Positions 38,662-47,606 of a stretch of 64,000 nt of DNA are shown here, one piece after another. The stretch covers positions 744,001 through 808,000 of the forward strand of contig CBDAQR010000003.1 in the NCBI GenBank assembly GCA_965199055.1, written 5' to 3'. The notes under the pieces are model-generated. The model was not told where the DNA came from. It was given only the letters and a program-made list of their open reading frames with translations, and did no database searches. The translations under genes were made by a program, and so were the position numbers. Within the stretch, counting starts at the first letter, position 1. Each line of letters opens with the position of its first letter. Source of the stretch: CBDAQR01 sp965199055 (GTDB lineage Bacteria > Pseudomonadota > Gammaproteobacteria > Pseudomonadales > Halieaceae).

Positions 38662-39174
38662 TCAGTTCGTGGATTTACGGGCGGCAATATGTTGTATCAC
38701 CGCCGGCCGCTCTCCGCTCGTCTCAAGTTGCTCGTAGGCAATCACATCGAAACTGGCTTGAACCCTTTCTCGCAGCTCGCCTGGTCGCAACAAGAAGTCA
38801 GGATTGCTGGGCCGACCATACTTCTCATTGCCTTCGGCGAAGGTCTCGTAGAGCAGCACACCCCCGGGCCGCACGCATTCAAGCAGCTTGTCGAAAATCG
38901 GGCGATGCAGATAGTTGGTGACGACAACAAGATCGAACTCCATGCCAGCAAGTGGCCAGGGCGATCCGTCTTCGAGATCTACCTGCAGTAACTCTGTTGC
39001 GGGATGCGGCGCGAGGTCTGCCACTCCAGAAATATCTCGATCGATGAGCGTGACGGAATAGCCGCGATCCAGCAGATAGCGGGCGTGCCTGCCACCGCCG
39101 CAGGCGAGGTCTAAGGCCCGTCCAGGCACAGGCAGGGCACTGAGATGTCGCACTATCCAGGGCGAAGCTGACAT
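38662..39174 (-). CDS. Class I SAM-dependent methyltransferase
   Basis: It is a small methyltransferase of the Tellurite-resistance TehB-like fold. The SAM-binding loop is ALDLACGGGRHARYLLDRGY near residues 20-39, followed by VTLIDRD and the FDLVVVTNYLHRPIFDKLL motif. I start it at 39174 (MSASPWIV) because the codons upstream lie in the terminator hairpin that ends the alpha operon. The substrate is unknown. It is not obviously linked to the neighbouring HAD/DprE genes, though it shares their strand. Confidence 0.8.
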   Translation of the reverse strand: MSASPWIVRHLSALPVPGRALDLACGGGRHARYLLDRGYSVTLIDRDISGVADLAPHPATELLQVDLEDGSPWPLAGMEFDLVVVTNYLHRPIFDKLLECVRPGGVLLYETFAEGNEKYGRPSNPDFLLRPGELRERVQASFDVIAYEQLETSGERPAVIQHIAARKSTN

Positions 39175-39187
39175 TAAGCTTAGATAC

Positions 39188-39211
39188 AAAAAGGCCGGGC
39201 TATGCCCGGCC
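39188..39211 (-). terminator. Terminator of the alpha operon
   Basis: On the minus strand GGCCGGGC-ATA-GCCCGGCC is followed by five T residues. It lies 33 bp after rplQ. The stem core is the same as in the tuf terminator at 55607-55637. Confidence 0.88.
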
Positions 39212-39243
39212 ATTCAGGGTTCGCTTGCGCGGTGAACGAAGAC

Positions 39244-39636
39244 TTAATCCTCGTCGTCCTCATAAGCGGCCTCTACCTGCGGACGATCAACCAGCTCTAC
39301 ATAGGCCATGGGAGCCTTGTCGCCAGCACGATAACCGCACTTGAGGATACGAATGTAACCACCGGGGCGCTCTTGGTAGCGCGGACCCAGCTCGGTGAAC
39401 AGCTTACCAACGGCAGCCTTATCACGCAGGCGGTCGAACGCAAGGCGACGGTTGGCCACACTGTCATTCTTAGCCAGGGTGATCAGGGGCTCTGCCACAC
39501 GGCGCAATTCCTTGGCCTTAGGCAACGTCGTCTTGATCAGTTCATGCTCGACCAGCGAGGCAGTCATGTTACGGAACATGGCCTTGCGGTGTGAGCTGTT
39601 GCGATTCAGCTGACGTCCACTATGACGATGACGCAT
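39244..39636 (-). CDS. rplQ: 50S ribosomal protein L17
   Basis: It is the last gene of the alpha operon. It starts MRHRHSGRQLNRNSSHRKAM and has AEPLITLAKND, both diagnostic. At 130 residues it has a short acidic C-terminal tail (YEDDED). It is located 60 bp after rpoA and followed by a strong terminator. Confidence 0.97.
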   Translation of the reverse strand: MRHRHSGRQLNRNSSHRKAMFRNMTASLVEHELIKTTLPKAKELRRVAEPLITLAKNDSVANRRLAFDRLRDKAAVGKLFTELGPRYQERPGGYIRILKCGYRAGDKAPMAYVELVDRPQVEAAYEDDED

Positions 39637-39696
39637 TTTTCCAGTCCTTTACTTCAGTGCTATCTCAGCACGCGATAATTGTTTGAGGGGTACGCG

Positions 39697-40701
39697 TTAA
39701 ACGCTCAGCACCCGATCGTCGTTCTTCAGGCTGGCCGGCGGCCAGTTGTCCAGGCGCATACCCAGCGAGAGTCCGCGTGAGGCCAGTACGTCCTTGATCT
39801 CGGTCAGAGACTTCTTGCCCAGGTTCGGAGTCTTCAGCAACTCAACTTCAGTGCGCTGAACCAGGTCGCCGATGTAGTAAATGTTCTCAGCCTTGAGACA
39901 GTTGGCGGAACGAACCGTCAGCTCCAGGTCATCGACCGGGCGCAGCATAATCGGATCCACTTCGTCTTCTTCAACAGCAGCTTCTTCCTGCTTCTCGCTC
40001 TCCAGGTCTACGAACACGGCCAACTGCTGCTGCAGGATGGTCGCCGCGCGACGGATCGCTTCTTCGGGGTCGATCGTGCCATTGGTTTCCAGATCCAGAA
40101 CCAGCTTGTCCAGATCGGTGCGCTGCTCGACACGAGCTGCATCAACAACGTAGGACACACGGTGAATCGGGCTATAGGTCGCATCCAGCTGTAATTTGCC
40201 GATGGCGCGAGTCTCCTCTTCGGGGTTCTCACGGCTGTCTGCCGGTGAGTAACCACGGCCACGAGCAACCGTCAGGGTCATACGGATCTCTGACTTGCCG
40301 TTCAAGTGGCAGATAACGTGCTCGGGGTTGCGAATCTCGACTTCGTGATCCACCTGAATGTCCCCGGCAGTCACGGCACCAGGGCCGGTCTTGCTGAGGG
40401 TCAGCTCGGCGGAATCCTTACCATGCAGAACCAGGGCCACGCCCTTCAGGTTCAGGAGGATTTCGATAACGTCTTCCTGCACGCCTTCCATGGAAGTGTA
40501 CTCGTGGTCGACACCATCGATGTCTACCTCGGTAATGGCACAACCGGGCATGGAGGACAACAGGATACGGCGCAGGGCATTACCCAGGGTGTGGCCAAAG
40601 CCACGCTCCAGCGGCTCCAGGGTTACCTGGGCGCGGGTTTCGCTCTTTTCGTCAACATTGATGACGCGGGGCGTTAAAAATTCGTTTACTGCAGTCTGCA
40701 T
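39697..40701 (-). CDS. rpoA: RNA polymerase subunit alpha
   Basis: It starts polymerase assembly and contacts activators and UP elements. The N-terminal assembly domain covers residues 1 to about 235 (GFGHTLGNALRRILLSSMPG near 34-53). A linker leads to the C-terminal domain near 250-325, with SANCLKAENIYYIGDLVQRT and LLKTPNLGKKSLTEIKDVLA. The length of 334 is close to the E. coli protein. It lies in the alpha operon between rpsD and rplQ. Confidence 0.97.
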   Translation of the reverse strand: MQTAVNEFLTPRVINVDEKSETRAQVTLEPLERGFGHTLGNALRRILLSSMPGCAITEVDIDGVDHEYTSMEGVQEDVIEILLNLKGVALVLHGKDSAELTLSKTGPGAVTAGDIQVDHEVEIRNPEHVICHLNGKSEIRMTLTVARGRGYSPADSRENPEEETRAIGKLQLDATYSPIHRVSYVVDAARVEQRTDLDKLVLDLETNGTIDPEEAIRRAATILQQQLAVFVDLESEKQEEAAVEEDEVDPIMLRPVDDLELTVRSANCLKAENIYYIGDLVQRTEVELLKTPNLGKKSLTEIKDVLASRGLSLGMRLDNWPPASLKNDDRVLSV

Positions 40702-40735
40702 ATATACACCTGTGTATATGTTGATCCGTTAGGAA

Positions 40736-41356
40736 TTACTTGGAGTAAAGTTCGACGATCAGGTTCTCATTGATATCTGAGCTGAGGTCCTGACGCTCGG
40801 GGTAAGCCTTGAAGGTACCCTCCAGCTTGTCGTTGTTAACTTCCATCCACTCGGGCTCACCACGCTGGGCAGCCAGGGCCAGTGCTGACTGCACGCGCAG
40901 TTGCTTCTTGGCCTTTTCACGCAGGGAGATCACGTCACCGGGAGCGACCTGGTAAGACGGGATGTTTACGCTCTGGCCATTGACCAGGATGGCGCGGTGC
41001 GAAACCAGCTGGCGCGCTTCTGCACGCGTGGCACCAAAGCCCATGCGATACACAACGTTGTCCAGACGGGATTCCAGCAGACGCAGCAGGTTTTCACCCG
41101 TAGCGCCGCGCTGACGAGCCGCTTCCTTGTAATAGTTGCGGAACTGCTTTTCCAGCACGCCGTAGATGCGACGTACTTTTTGCTTCTCACGAAGCTGAAC
41201 ACCGTAATCAGACAGGCGGCCACGACGGGCGCCATGCTGGCCGGGTGCGTTTTCAATATTACACTTACTTTCCAGTGCGCGAACGCCACTCTTGAGGAAC
41301 AGGTCCGTTCCTTCACGGCGGGACAGCTTGCACTTGGGTCCGATATATCTAGCCAT
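40736..41356 (-). CDS. rpsD: 30S ribosomal protein S4
   Basis: It is a primary 16S binder and the usual translational repressor of the alpha operon. It starts MARYIGPKCKLSRREGTDLF and has the S4 RNA-binding domain around ESRLDNVVYRMGFGATRAEA. With the ATG at 41356 it is 206 residues, as in E. coli; a longer upstream in-frame reading is not conserved and would run into rpsK. Confidence 0.97.
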   Translation of the reverse strand: MARYIGPKCKLSRREGTDLFLKSGVRALESKCNIENAPGQHGARRGRLSDYGVQLREKQKVRRIYGVLEKQFRNYYKEAARQRGATGENLLRLLESRLDNVVYRMGFGATRAEARQLVSHRAILVNGQSVNIPSYQVAPGDVISLREKAKKQLRVQSALALAAQRGEPEWMEVNNDKLEGTFKAYPERQDLSSDINENLIVELYSK

Positions 41357-41370
41357 GTCGAATACCTGCC

Positions 41371-41763
41371 TTAAACGCGACGTTTCTTGGGGGGACGACA
41401 TCCGTTATGCGGAATCGGAGTGACGTCTGTAATGTTGCTGATCTTGAAGCCACAGGCGTTGAGCGCACGAACGGCAGACTCACGGCCCGATCCGGGGCCC
41501 TTTACCTGGACATCAAGGTTCTGCAGACCGTATTCCTTGGCCGCTTCGCCAGCACGCTCAGCTGCAACCTGTGCAGCAAACGGGGTGCTCTTGCGCGAAC
41601 CACGGAAGCCAGAGCCACCAGCGGTAGCCCAGCTCAGGGTGTTACCCTGACGATCTGTGATAGTGATAATGGTGTTGTTGAAGGACGCGTGAACGTGCGC
41701 GATCCCATCGACGACGGTCTTTTTGACCTTTTTGCGAGTGCTCTTGGCACCTGGCTTAGCCAT
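41371..41763 (-). CDS. rpsK: 30S ribosomal protein S11
   Basis: This protein of the 30S platform has DGIAHVHASFNNTIITITDR and ends PHNGCRPPKKRRV. The ATG at 41763 gives 130 residues (MAKPGAKSTRKKVKKTV). Codons further upstream are not family sequence. It precedes rpsD by 14 bp. Confidence 0.97.
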   Translation of the reverse strand: MAKPGAKSTRKKVKKTVVDGIAHVHASFNNTIITITDRQGNTLSWATAGGSGFRGSRKSTPFAAQVAAERAGEAAKEYGLQNLDVQVKGPGSGRESAVRALNACGFKISNITDVTPIPHNGCRPPKKRRV

Positions 41764-41904
41764 GCTTTTCTTCCTGTTTAATATCAACGCTGCAAAAGCG
41801 ATGCAGCTACACTAAATTCGGATTCGAATTGTCTGTTCAATCTTCCGTAGGTGACGTAGCGCCTCCGAGGTTGCTAGAGGCTCATGCCCCCAGCGGGGTT
41901 ATGA

Positions 41905-42261
41905 TCAGCGACGAATCGGCTTGCGCGGCCCCTTACGAGTCCGGGCGTTAGTCTTGGTCCGCTGACCACGCAGCGGCAGGCTCTTACGATGACGCAGGCC
42001 GCGGTTGCAGCCCAGGTCCATCAAACGCTTGATGTTCATGCTGACTTCACGGCGCAGGTCGCCCTCTACCGTGAGGTTGGACACCTCATTACGCAGTGCG
42101 TCCATCTGCTCTTCAGTCAGGTCAGAAATCTTGATATGTTCATCCACACCTGTCGCAGCACATAGCTCCTGAGCACGCGTACGGCCAACGCCGTAGATGT
42201 AGGTCAGGGAGATAACAGCATGCTTGTTATCAGGTATGTTGACACCGGCTATACGAGCCAT
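41905..42261 (-). CDS. rpsM: 30S ribosomal protein S13
   Basis: It is a protein of the 30S head that contacts tRNA and L5. It starts MARIAGVNIPDNKHAVISLT and ends GPRKPIRR, with LRHRKSLPLRGQRTKTNART. At 118 residues it is the full size. A promoter lies 60 nt upstream. A gap of 141 bp separates it from rpsK, larger than most in this region, and no gene is seen in it. Confidence 0.97.
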   Translation of the reverse strand: MARIAGVNIPDNKHAVISLTYIYGVGRTRAQELCAATGVDEHIKISDLTEEQMDALRNEVSNLTVEGDLRREVSMNIKRLMDLGCNRGLRHRKSLPLRGQRTKTNARTRKGPRKPIRR

Positions 42262-42327
42262 CTAAAACTCTCCAATATTGTTCGCTACGCGGGACAAAAT
42301 GCGGACACGCGGCGCGAAAGGCGCAGC

Positions 42328-42356
42328 ATTCTAGCGGCATAAGTCCCAAAAATCAA
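42328..42356 (-). promoter_or_regulatory. rpsM (alpha operon) promoter
   Basis: On the minus strand, TTGATT (42351-42356), 17 bp and TAGAAT (42328-42333). It lies between rpmJ and rpsM, so the alpha operon can be transcribed apart from spc. Confidence 0.65.
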
Positions 42357-42377
42357 CATCTTACGCAGGTCTGCCAA

Positions 42378-42494
42378 TCAGCCCTGACGCTGCTTGTGGC
42401 GCGGCTCTGCACTGCAGATCACCCGTACCACACCCTTGCGTCGAACCACCTTACAGTTCCTGCAGATCTTTTTAACTGAAGCACGTACTTTCAT
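42378..42494 (-). CDS. rpmJ: 50S ribosomal protein L36
   Basis: This short gene encodes 38 residues, beginning MKVRASVKKICRNCKVVRRK and ending RHKQRQG. Three Cys and one His (CRNC, IC, RH) form a zinc ribbon, so it is the zinc-binding form. It lies between secY and rpsM, its usual place. Confidence 0.95.
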   Translation of the reverse strand: MKVRASVKKICRNCKVVRRKGVVRVICSAEPRHKQRQG

Positions 42495-42532
42495 GACTTC
42501 TTCTCCACTCTACTTGCGGGTGTCGGCTCGTC

Positions 42533-43864
42533 TTATCGAACGCGACCGGCACCACCATAATTCTTCAGATTGGCCTTCTTCATGACCGAATCGTACTGCT
42601 GCGACATCATGTGACTCTGCACCTGGGCCATAAAGTCCATGACCACCACCACTACGATTAGTAGCGAGGTACCACCCAGGTAGAACGGCACGTTCCACAT
42701 CACAACCAAAAATTGCGGCATCAAACATACAAGTGCAATGTAGGCTGCCCCAAACACGGTCAGGCGAGTCAGCACGCCATCGATATAATTGGCGGTCTGC
42801 GCTCCCGGACGAATACCGGGAACAAATGCACCTGAGCGCTTCAAATTGTCAGCAACTTCTTCGGGGTTAAACATCAACGCCGTATAGAAGAAGCAGAAAA
42901 ACACAATCATCACCGTGAACAACAATATGTTCAGCGGCTGACCCGGGCCAATCGCCAGGGCAATCTCCTGCAGCCACTCTGCATCGCCGCCGCCACCAAA
43001 CCATTGCGCGATGGATGCGGGGAACAGCAGTATGCTGCTGGCGAAGATGGCCGGAATAACACCGGACATGTTCACCTTCAGCGGCAGGTGAGAGCTCTGC
43101 GCCTGATACTGGCGACGGCCCTGCTGCCGCTTGGCGTAGTTCACCGTTATACGGCGCTGACCACGCTCAATAAACACGATCATATAAATGACCGCTATTG
43201 CCAGCGCCAGAATAAACAGCAATACCAGGATGTTGAGCTCTCCCTGGCGCGCCGACTCCAGCGACTGACCGATCGCAGAGGGCAGACCCGCTACGATACC
43301 GGCGAAGATCAACAGTGAAATACCGTTACCGACGCCCTTCTCAGTAATCTGCTCGCCGAGCCACATCATGAACACGGCGCCAGTTACCAAAGAGGTGATG
43401 GCAACGATGTAGAACAACAGGTTCACACTGTATGCCATACCCTGGTTGGCCATACCTACGGCCATACCGGTGGCCTGAATAAAGGCCAACACTACCGTCA
43501 GGTAGCGCGTGTACTGGCTGATCTTGCGGCGGCCAGACTCACCTTCTTTCTTCAACTGCTCCAACCGCGGCGTCACTGCCGACATCAGCTGCATAATGAT
43601 CGATGCAGAGATGTAGGGCATGATGCCCAGCGCCAGGATACTCATACGCTCCAGGGCGCCACCGCTGAACATGTTGGCCAACCCGAGGATCGTTCCCTGA
43701 TTCTGGTTGAACAAGGCCGCGATCTGGTCAGGGTTGATGCCGGGAACGGGAATATGTGTGCCGATGCGATAAATAATAATCGCCATCAAAACAAAACGAA
43801 GGCGAGCAAACAGCTCGCCTAGTCCCGCCGTGTTAACACCACCCGGCAATGTTGGTTTACCCAT
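42533..43864 (-). CDS. secY: Preprotein translocase subunit SecY
   Basis: This is the channel of the general secretion system. Ten transmembrane helices are expected over its 443 residues. Conserved parts include the FARLRFVLMAIIIYRIGTHI region, the plug-helix area PGINPDQIAALFNQNQGTIL and PFYLGGTSLLIVVVVVMDF near the end. It is located after rplO and before rpmJ in the spc operon, with the start codon directly adjacent to the rplO stop. Confidence 0.97.
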   Translation of the reverse strand: MGKPTLPGGVNTAGLGELFARLRFVLMAIIIYRIGTHIPVPGINPDQIAALFNQNQGTILGLANMFSGGALERMSILALGIMPYISASIIMQLMSAVTPRLEQLKKEGESGRRKISQYTRYLTVVLAFIQATGMAVGMANQGMAYSVNLLFYIVAITSLVTGAVFMMWLGEQITEKGVGNGISLLIFAGIVAGLPSAIGQSLESARQGELNILVLLFILALAIAVIYMIVFIERGQRRITVNYAKRQQGRRQYQAQSSHLPLKVNMSGVIPAIFASSILLFPASIAQWFGGGGDAEWLQEIALAIGPGQPLNILLFTVMIVFFCFFYTALMFNPEEVADNLKRSGAFVPGIRPGAQTANYIDGVLTRLTVFGAAYIALVCLMPQFLVVMWNVPFYLGGTSLLIVVVVVMDFMAQVQSHMMSQQYDSVMKKANLKNYGGAGRVR

Positions 43865-44299
43865 TTAGTCCTCGATCTTTCCGCCGGCCTTCTCAATGGC
43901 TTCGCGGGCACCCTTGGTTACCGCCAGGCCTTTGACCGTCACAGCCTTGCTCAGTTCACCGGACAGGAAAACGCGAGCACGCAGGGTATTTTCCTTGACC
44001 AGGTCGGCTGCTTTCAGCGCGTCCAGATCAATCACATCAGCCTCTACCGCATTCAGCTCACCCAGACGAACCTGGGCAGTGGTACGGGCGATACGTGAGG
44101 TAAAGCCGTACTTGGGCAGCCGCTTCTGCAGTGGCATCTGGCCACCCTCGAAACCCGGCTTGACCGAGCCGCCGGACCGGGACTTCTGACCCTTATGGCC
44201 ACGACCACAGGTCTTGCCATATCCACTACCGATACCGCGGCCAACGCGCTTGGCGTTCTTGCGCGATCCCGGAGCCGGGCTCAGAGTATTCAGTCGCAT
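43865..44299 (-). CDS. rplO: 50S ribosomal protein L15
   Basis: It starts MRLNTLSPAPGSRKNAKRVG and continues with the Gly/Lys-rich GRGIGSGYGKTCGRGHKGQK. The ATG at 44299 gives 144 residues, the E. coli length. A possible start four codons earlier overlaps the spacer to rpmD. It has a late role in 50S assembly. Confidence 0.96.
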   Translation of the reverse strand: MRLNTLSPAPGSRKNAKRVGRGIGSGYGKTCGRGHKGQKSRSGGSVKPGFEGGQMPLQKRLPKYGFTSRIARTTAQVRLGELNAVEADVIDLDALKAADLVKENTLRARVFLSGELSKAVTVKGLAVTKGAREAIEKAGGKIED

Positions 44300-44314
44300 G
44301 GTGTCAGACATCTC

Positions 44315-44497
44315 TTACTCCTCAACCCGTAACAAATAGTTAACTTTGTTGATCATCCCGCGAACGGAAGGCGTATCTTCCACTTCGACGGTGTGACCAA
44401 TACGTCGCAGACCCAGCCCTGCAATACAGGCCTTGTGGCTCTTCAGCCGGCCGTTAATGCTGCGAATCTGCGTGACTTTAATCGTTGCTTTAGCCAT
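44315..44497 (-). CDS. rpmD: 50S ribosomal protein L30
   Basis: It is 60 residues long, starting MAKATIKVTQIRSINGRLKS and ending RGMINKVNYLLRVEE. The ATG at 44497 is preferred because it gives the standard length. It lies between rpsE and rplO. Confidence 0.96.
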   Translation of the reverse strand: MAKATIKVTQIRSINGRLKSHKACIAGLGLRRIGHTVEVEDTPSVRGMINKVNYLLRVEE

Positions 44498-44522
44498 GAC
44501 TCTGCCAATCAATAAATACGTC

Positions 44523-45035
44523 TTAACTCAGGATCTCTTCGACAGTCTTGCCGCGCTTGGCAGCGACCATCTCGGGAGAAACCATGTCTTGCAGGCCCTT
44601 GAACGTGGCACGTACAACGTTTACCGGATTGGTAGAGCCGTAGCACTTGGCCAGTACGTTATGTACGCCTGCAATTTCCAAAACAGCACGCATCGCGCCA
44701 CCGGCGATGACACCGGTACCCTCTGATGCAGGCTGCATGTAGATCTTTGATGCACCGTGGCGCGCCTTGATCGGGTACTGGATAGTACCGTCGGCCAGCT
44801 CGACCTGGATCATGTTGCGACGGGCGTTTTCCATTGCTTTCTGGATAGCGACAGGTACTTCGCGCGCCTTACCGCGACCGAAGCCCACCTTGCCATTGCC
44901 ATCGCCTACCACGGTCAGTGCGGTAAAGCCGAAAATACGACCACCCTTCACTACCTTGGCAACACGGTTGACCTGGACCAGCTTCTCCATCAGGCCTTCG
45001 CCGTTGTCTTCTTTCTTACGATCGTTGTAAGCCAT
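44523..45035 (-). CDS. rpsE: 30S ribosomal protein S5
   Basis: S5 is a 30S protein that influences decoding accuracy. It carries the double-stranded RNA-binding-like domain (VNRVAKVVKGGRIFGFTALT) and a C-terminal domain with SEGTGVIAGGAMRAVLEIAG. It is 170 residues long. It sits 11 bp after rplR. Confidence 0.97.
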   Translation of the reverse strand: MAYNDRKKEDNGEGLMEKLVQVNRVAKVVKGGRIFGFTALTVVGDGNGKVGFGRGKAREVPVAIQKAMENARRNMIQVELADGTIQYPIKARHGASKIYMQPASEGTGVIAGGAMRAVLEIAGVHNVLAKCYGSTNPVNVVRATFKGLQDMVSPEMVAAKRGKTVEEILS

Positions 45036-45046
45036 ATCGATAAACC

Positions 45047-45397
45047 TTAGAAATCCAGTCCATTTTCACGAGCTGCGTCGGCCAGAGCCTTTACGCGACC
45101 GTGATACTTGTAGCCACTGCGATCGAAGGCTACTTTGTCGATGCCCGCGGCCTTGGCGCGCTCAGCGACGAGTTTGCCAACCTCCGCAGCTGCGGCGATG
45201 TTGCCGGTGCTGCCACCACGCAGGTCTTTGTCCAGCGTGGAAGCACTTGCCAGCACCTGGTCACCACTGGGGGCCAGCACCTGGGCGTAAATGTGACGCG
45301 GGGTACGGTGTACGCTCAGACGGTTTACGCCCAGCTCCCGCATCTTGGCGCGAGCGCGACGAGCGCGACGCAGCCTGGAATCATTCTTAGCACTCAT
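45047..45397 (-). CDS. rplR: 50S ribosomal protein L18
   Basis: It binds 5S rRNA together with L5. The 116-residue sequence has RLSVHRTPRHIYAQVLAPSG and ends YHGRVKALADAARENGLDF, both typical. It lies between rplF and rpsE. Confidence 0.97.
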   Translation of the reverse strand: MSAKNDSRLRRARRARAKMRELGVNRLSVHRTPRHIYAQVLAPSGDQVLASASTLDKDLRGGSTGNIAAAAEVGKLVAERAKAAGIDKVAFDRSGYKYHGRVKALADAARENGLDF

Positions 45398-45411
45398 ACC
45401 TTTATACCTGC

Positions 45412-45939
45412 TTACTTCTTCTTGGCTTCCTTACGACGGACGTACTCATCCGCGTAACGAACACCTTTACCTTTGTAAGGCTCCGGGGGACGGAAGGCGC
45501 GGATCTCCGCCGCCGCCTGGCCCACGGCCTGCTTGTCGATACCTTTGATTACGATCTCGGTCTGACTCGGAGTCTCCGCAGAGATACCTTCCGGCAGCTC
45601 GTATTCAACCGGGTGTGAAAAACCCAGGGTCAGGTTCAGCTTCTTACCCTGCACAGCAACACGATAACCAACACCGTTGAGCTGCAGCTTCTTCTCGAAG
45701 CCATCGGACACACCAACAACCATGTTGTTAACCAGTGCACGGGTGGTACCCGCCATAGCGGTATTACCGCTGTCACCGGCGCTGAAGGTCAGGGTGTTGT
45801 CGTCCTGCGAGATCTCGATGTCGTCATGGACAACCATCTGCAGGGTTCCCTTACTGCCCTTGACCGAAAGGTCTTTGCCTTCCAGCTTCACTTCCACACC
45901 ACTCGGCAGGGTGACGGGACTGTTTGCTACTCTGGACAT
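45412..45939 (-). CDS. rplF: 50S ribosomal protein L6
   Basis: It is a protein near the factor-binding site of the large subunit. It starts MSRVANSPVTLPSGVEVKLE, has two related domains, and ends with PPEPYKGKGVRYADEYVRRK. It is 175 residues long, 29 bp after rpsH. Confidence 0.97.
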   Translation of the reverse strand: MSRVANSPVTLPSGVEVKLEGKDLSVKGSKGTLQMVVHDDIEISQDDNTLTFSAGDSGNTAMAGTTRALVNNMVVGVSDGFEKKLQLNGVGYRVAVQGKKLNLTLGFSHPVEYELPEGISAETPSQTEIVIKGIDKQAVGQAAAEIRAFRPPEPYKGKGVRYADEYVRRKEAKKK

Positions 45940-45968
45940 AGTGAACGCTCTTTAAATCTCTTCAATGC

Positions 45969-46364
45969 TTAGAATACGGTGCACAGCACTTCGCCGCCGA
46001 CGCCGGCAGCACGCGCAGCGCGATCGGTCATAACGCCCTTACTGGTCGAAACAATCGCCACGCCCAAGCCGCCACGAACCGAAGGCAGGCCATTCTTGCC
46101 AGCGTACTTACGCAGGCCAGGACGGCTGGCACGGTCAATTTCTGCGATAACCGGTTTGCCATCGAAGTACTTCAGCTCGACTGCCAGCACGTTGCGGGCA
46201 TCACGCTCAAGTTCGCTGTAACCGGCGATATATCCTTCGTCAGCCAGCACAGCGCAAACCGCGCGCTTGAGCTTGGAAGACGGAATTTCTACTGAAGTTT
46301 TACCTGCCATCTGCGCATTGCGGATGCGGGTCAACATATCAGCTAAAGGATCTTGCATACTCAT
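45969..46364 (-). CDS. rpsH: 30S ribosomal protein S8
   Basis: It is a primary 16S-binding protein and the usual translational repressor of the spc operon. It starts MSMQDPLADMLTRIRNAQMA and ends VGGEVLCTVF; GLGVAIVSTSKGVMTDR is conserved. It is 131 residues long. Confidence 0.97.
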   Translation of the reverse strand: MSMQDPLADMLTRIRNAQMAGKTSVEIPSSKLKRAVCAVLADEGYIAGYSELERDARNVLAVELKYFDGKPVIAEIDRASRPGLRKYAGKNGLPSVRGGLGVAIVSTSKGVMTDRAARAAGVGGEVLCTVF

Positions 46365-46393
46365 ATTGTGTCTCTCTTTAAGCTCTTACTGGC

Positions 46394-46699
46394 TTACCAG
46401 CTGGCCTTAACCAGACCGGGTACGTCACCGCGCATTGCCGCTTCACGCAGCTTGTTGCGGCAAAGACCAAACTTACGATAAACGGCGTGCGGACGACCGG
46501 TAACCTGACAACGACGCTGCTGACGAACGGGGCTGGCATTGCGCGGCAGTTTCTGCAGCTTTACCTGTGCTTCCCACTTGTCATCATCGCTGGCCTTCGG
46601 ATCACGAAGAATCGCCTTCAGCTCAGCGCGCTTGTTCGCATATTTTGCTACCGTACGCGCCCTTTTAGCTTCACGCGCAATCATCGATTTTTTAGCCAT
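46394..46699 (-). CDS. rpsN: 30S ribosomal protein S14
   Basis: It is the long, zinc-free form of S14 (101 residues), starting MAKKSMIAREAKRARTVAKY. It lacks the two CxxC pairs of the short form and has RCQVTGRPHAVYRKFGLCRN. Located between rplE and rpsH. Confidence 0.97.
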   Translation of the reverse strand: MAKKSMIAREAKRARTVAKYANKRAELKAILRDPKASDDDKWEAQVKLQKLPRNASPVRQQRRCQVTGRPHAVYRKFGLCRNKLREAAMRGDVPGLVKASW

Positions 46700-46710
46700 C
46701 TCTAAGCCTC

Positions 46711-47250
46711 TTAACTCTTCAGGGGGAAGTTGAAAGCACGCAGCAGTGCGCGACCTTCATCGTCCGTGCGGGCAGTCGTGGTAATGGTAATGTCCAGACC
46801 GCGCAGGGCATCCACCTGGTCGTAATCAATCTCTGGAAAAATAATCTGCTCAGTTACGCCCATCGCGAAGTTGCCGCGGCCGTCGAATGACTTGGGGCTG
46901 ATGCCACGAAAGTCACGAACACGCGGAATCGCGATGCTGATCAGGCGATCCAGGAACTCGTACATACGCTCGCTGCGCAGGGTTACCTTGCAGCCAATGG
47001 GCCAACCTTCACGAACCTTGAAGCCTGCAATCGACTTGCGAGCCTTGGTTACGATCGGCTTTTGACCAGCGATCTTTTCCAGGTCGTTCACCGCATTCTC
47101 GAGCACTTTCTTGTCGCCCAGTGCTTCACCAACACCCATATTCAAGGTGATCTTGGTGATGCGAGGAACTTCCATCACGTTGTCGAGCCCCAGCTCATCT
47201 TTGAGCTTCGGCGCAATCTCGTCTCTATATACTGTTTTCAGCGTTGCCAT
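46711..47250 (-). CDS. rplE: 50S ribosomal protein L5
   Basis: It binds 5S rRNA and contacts P-site tRNA. It is 179 residues, with KITLNMGVGEALGDKKVLEN and VRDFRGISPKSFDGRGNFAM. It follows rplX by 14 bp. Confidence 0.97.
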   Translation of the reverse strand: MATLKTVYRDEIAPKLKDELGLDNVMEVPRITKITLNMGVGEALGDKKVLENAVNDLEKIAGQKPIVTKARKSIAGFKVREGWPIGCKVTLRSERMYEFLDRLISIAIPRVRDFRGISPKSFDGRGNFAMGVTEQIIFPEIDYDQVDALRGLDITITTTARTDDEGRALLRAFNFPLKS

Positions 47251-47264
47251 TTCTCTATGTCCGC

Positions 47265-47579
47265 TTAAGCGTCTATCGCTTCGCCACTGGATTTGAAGAC
47301 GCGCACTTTAGTGTCACCGTCGATCTTGTAGCCCACCCGATCAGCCTTGTTGGTCGTGGGATTAAAAATCGCCACATTGGAAACCTGAATAGGGGCTTCC
47401 TGTTCAACAATACCGCCAGCCACACCCATTTGCGGGTTAGGCTTGGTGTGCTTCTTGATCATATTGATACCAGACACCAACAACTTGTTGTTATCCAGCA
47501 CCTTCTGAACCTTACCGCGCTTACCCTTGTCCTTACCGGCCAGGATAACCACTTCATCATCACGCTTGATCTTGCCCAT
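47265..47579 (-). CDS. rplX: 50S ribosomal protein L24
   Basis: It initiates 50S assembly. The KOW motif is at the start (KRDDEVVILAGKDKGKRGKV), then INMIKKHTKPNPQMGVAGGI. It is 104 residues long, 27 bp after rplN. Confidence 0.97.
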   Translation of the reverse strand: MGKIKRDDEVVILAGKDKGKRGKVQKVLDNNKLLVSGINMIKKHTKPNPQMGVAGGIVEQEAPIQVSNVAIFNPTTNKADRVGYKIDGDTKVRVFKSSGEAIDA

Positions 47580-47606
47580 TACCTTTCCTCTCTCCGCTAT
47601 CCCGGC

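Noticed and set aside
39175..39213. Longer N-terminus of the methyltransferase
   Set aside because: These codons are formed by the alpha-operon terminator hairpin.
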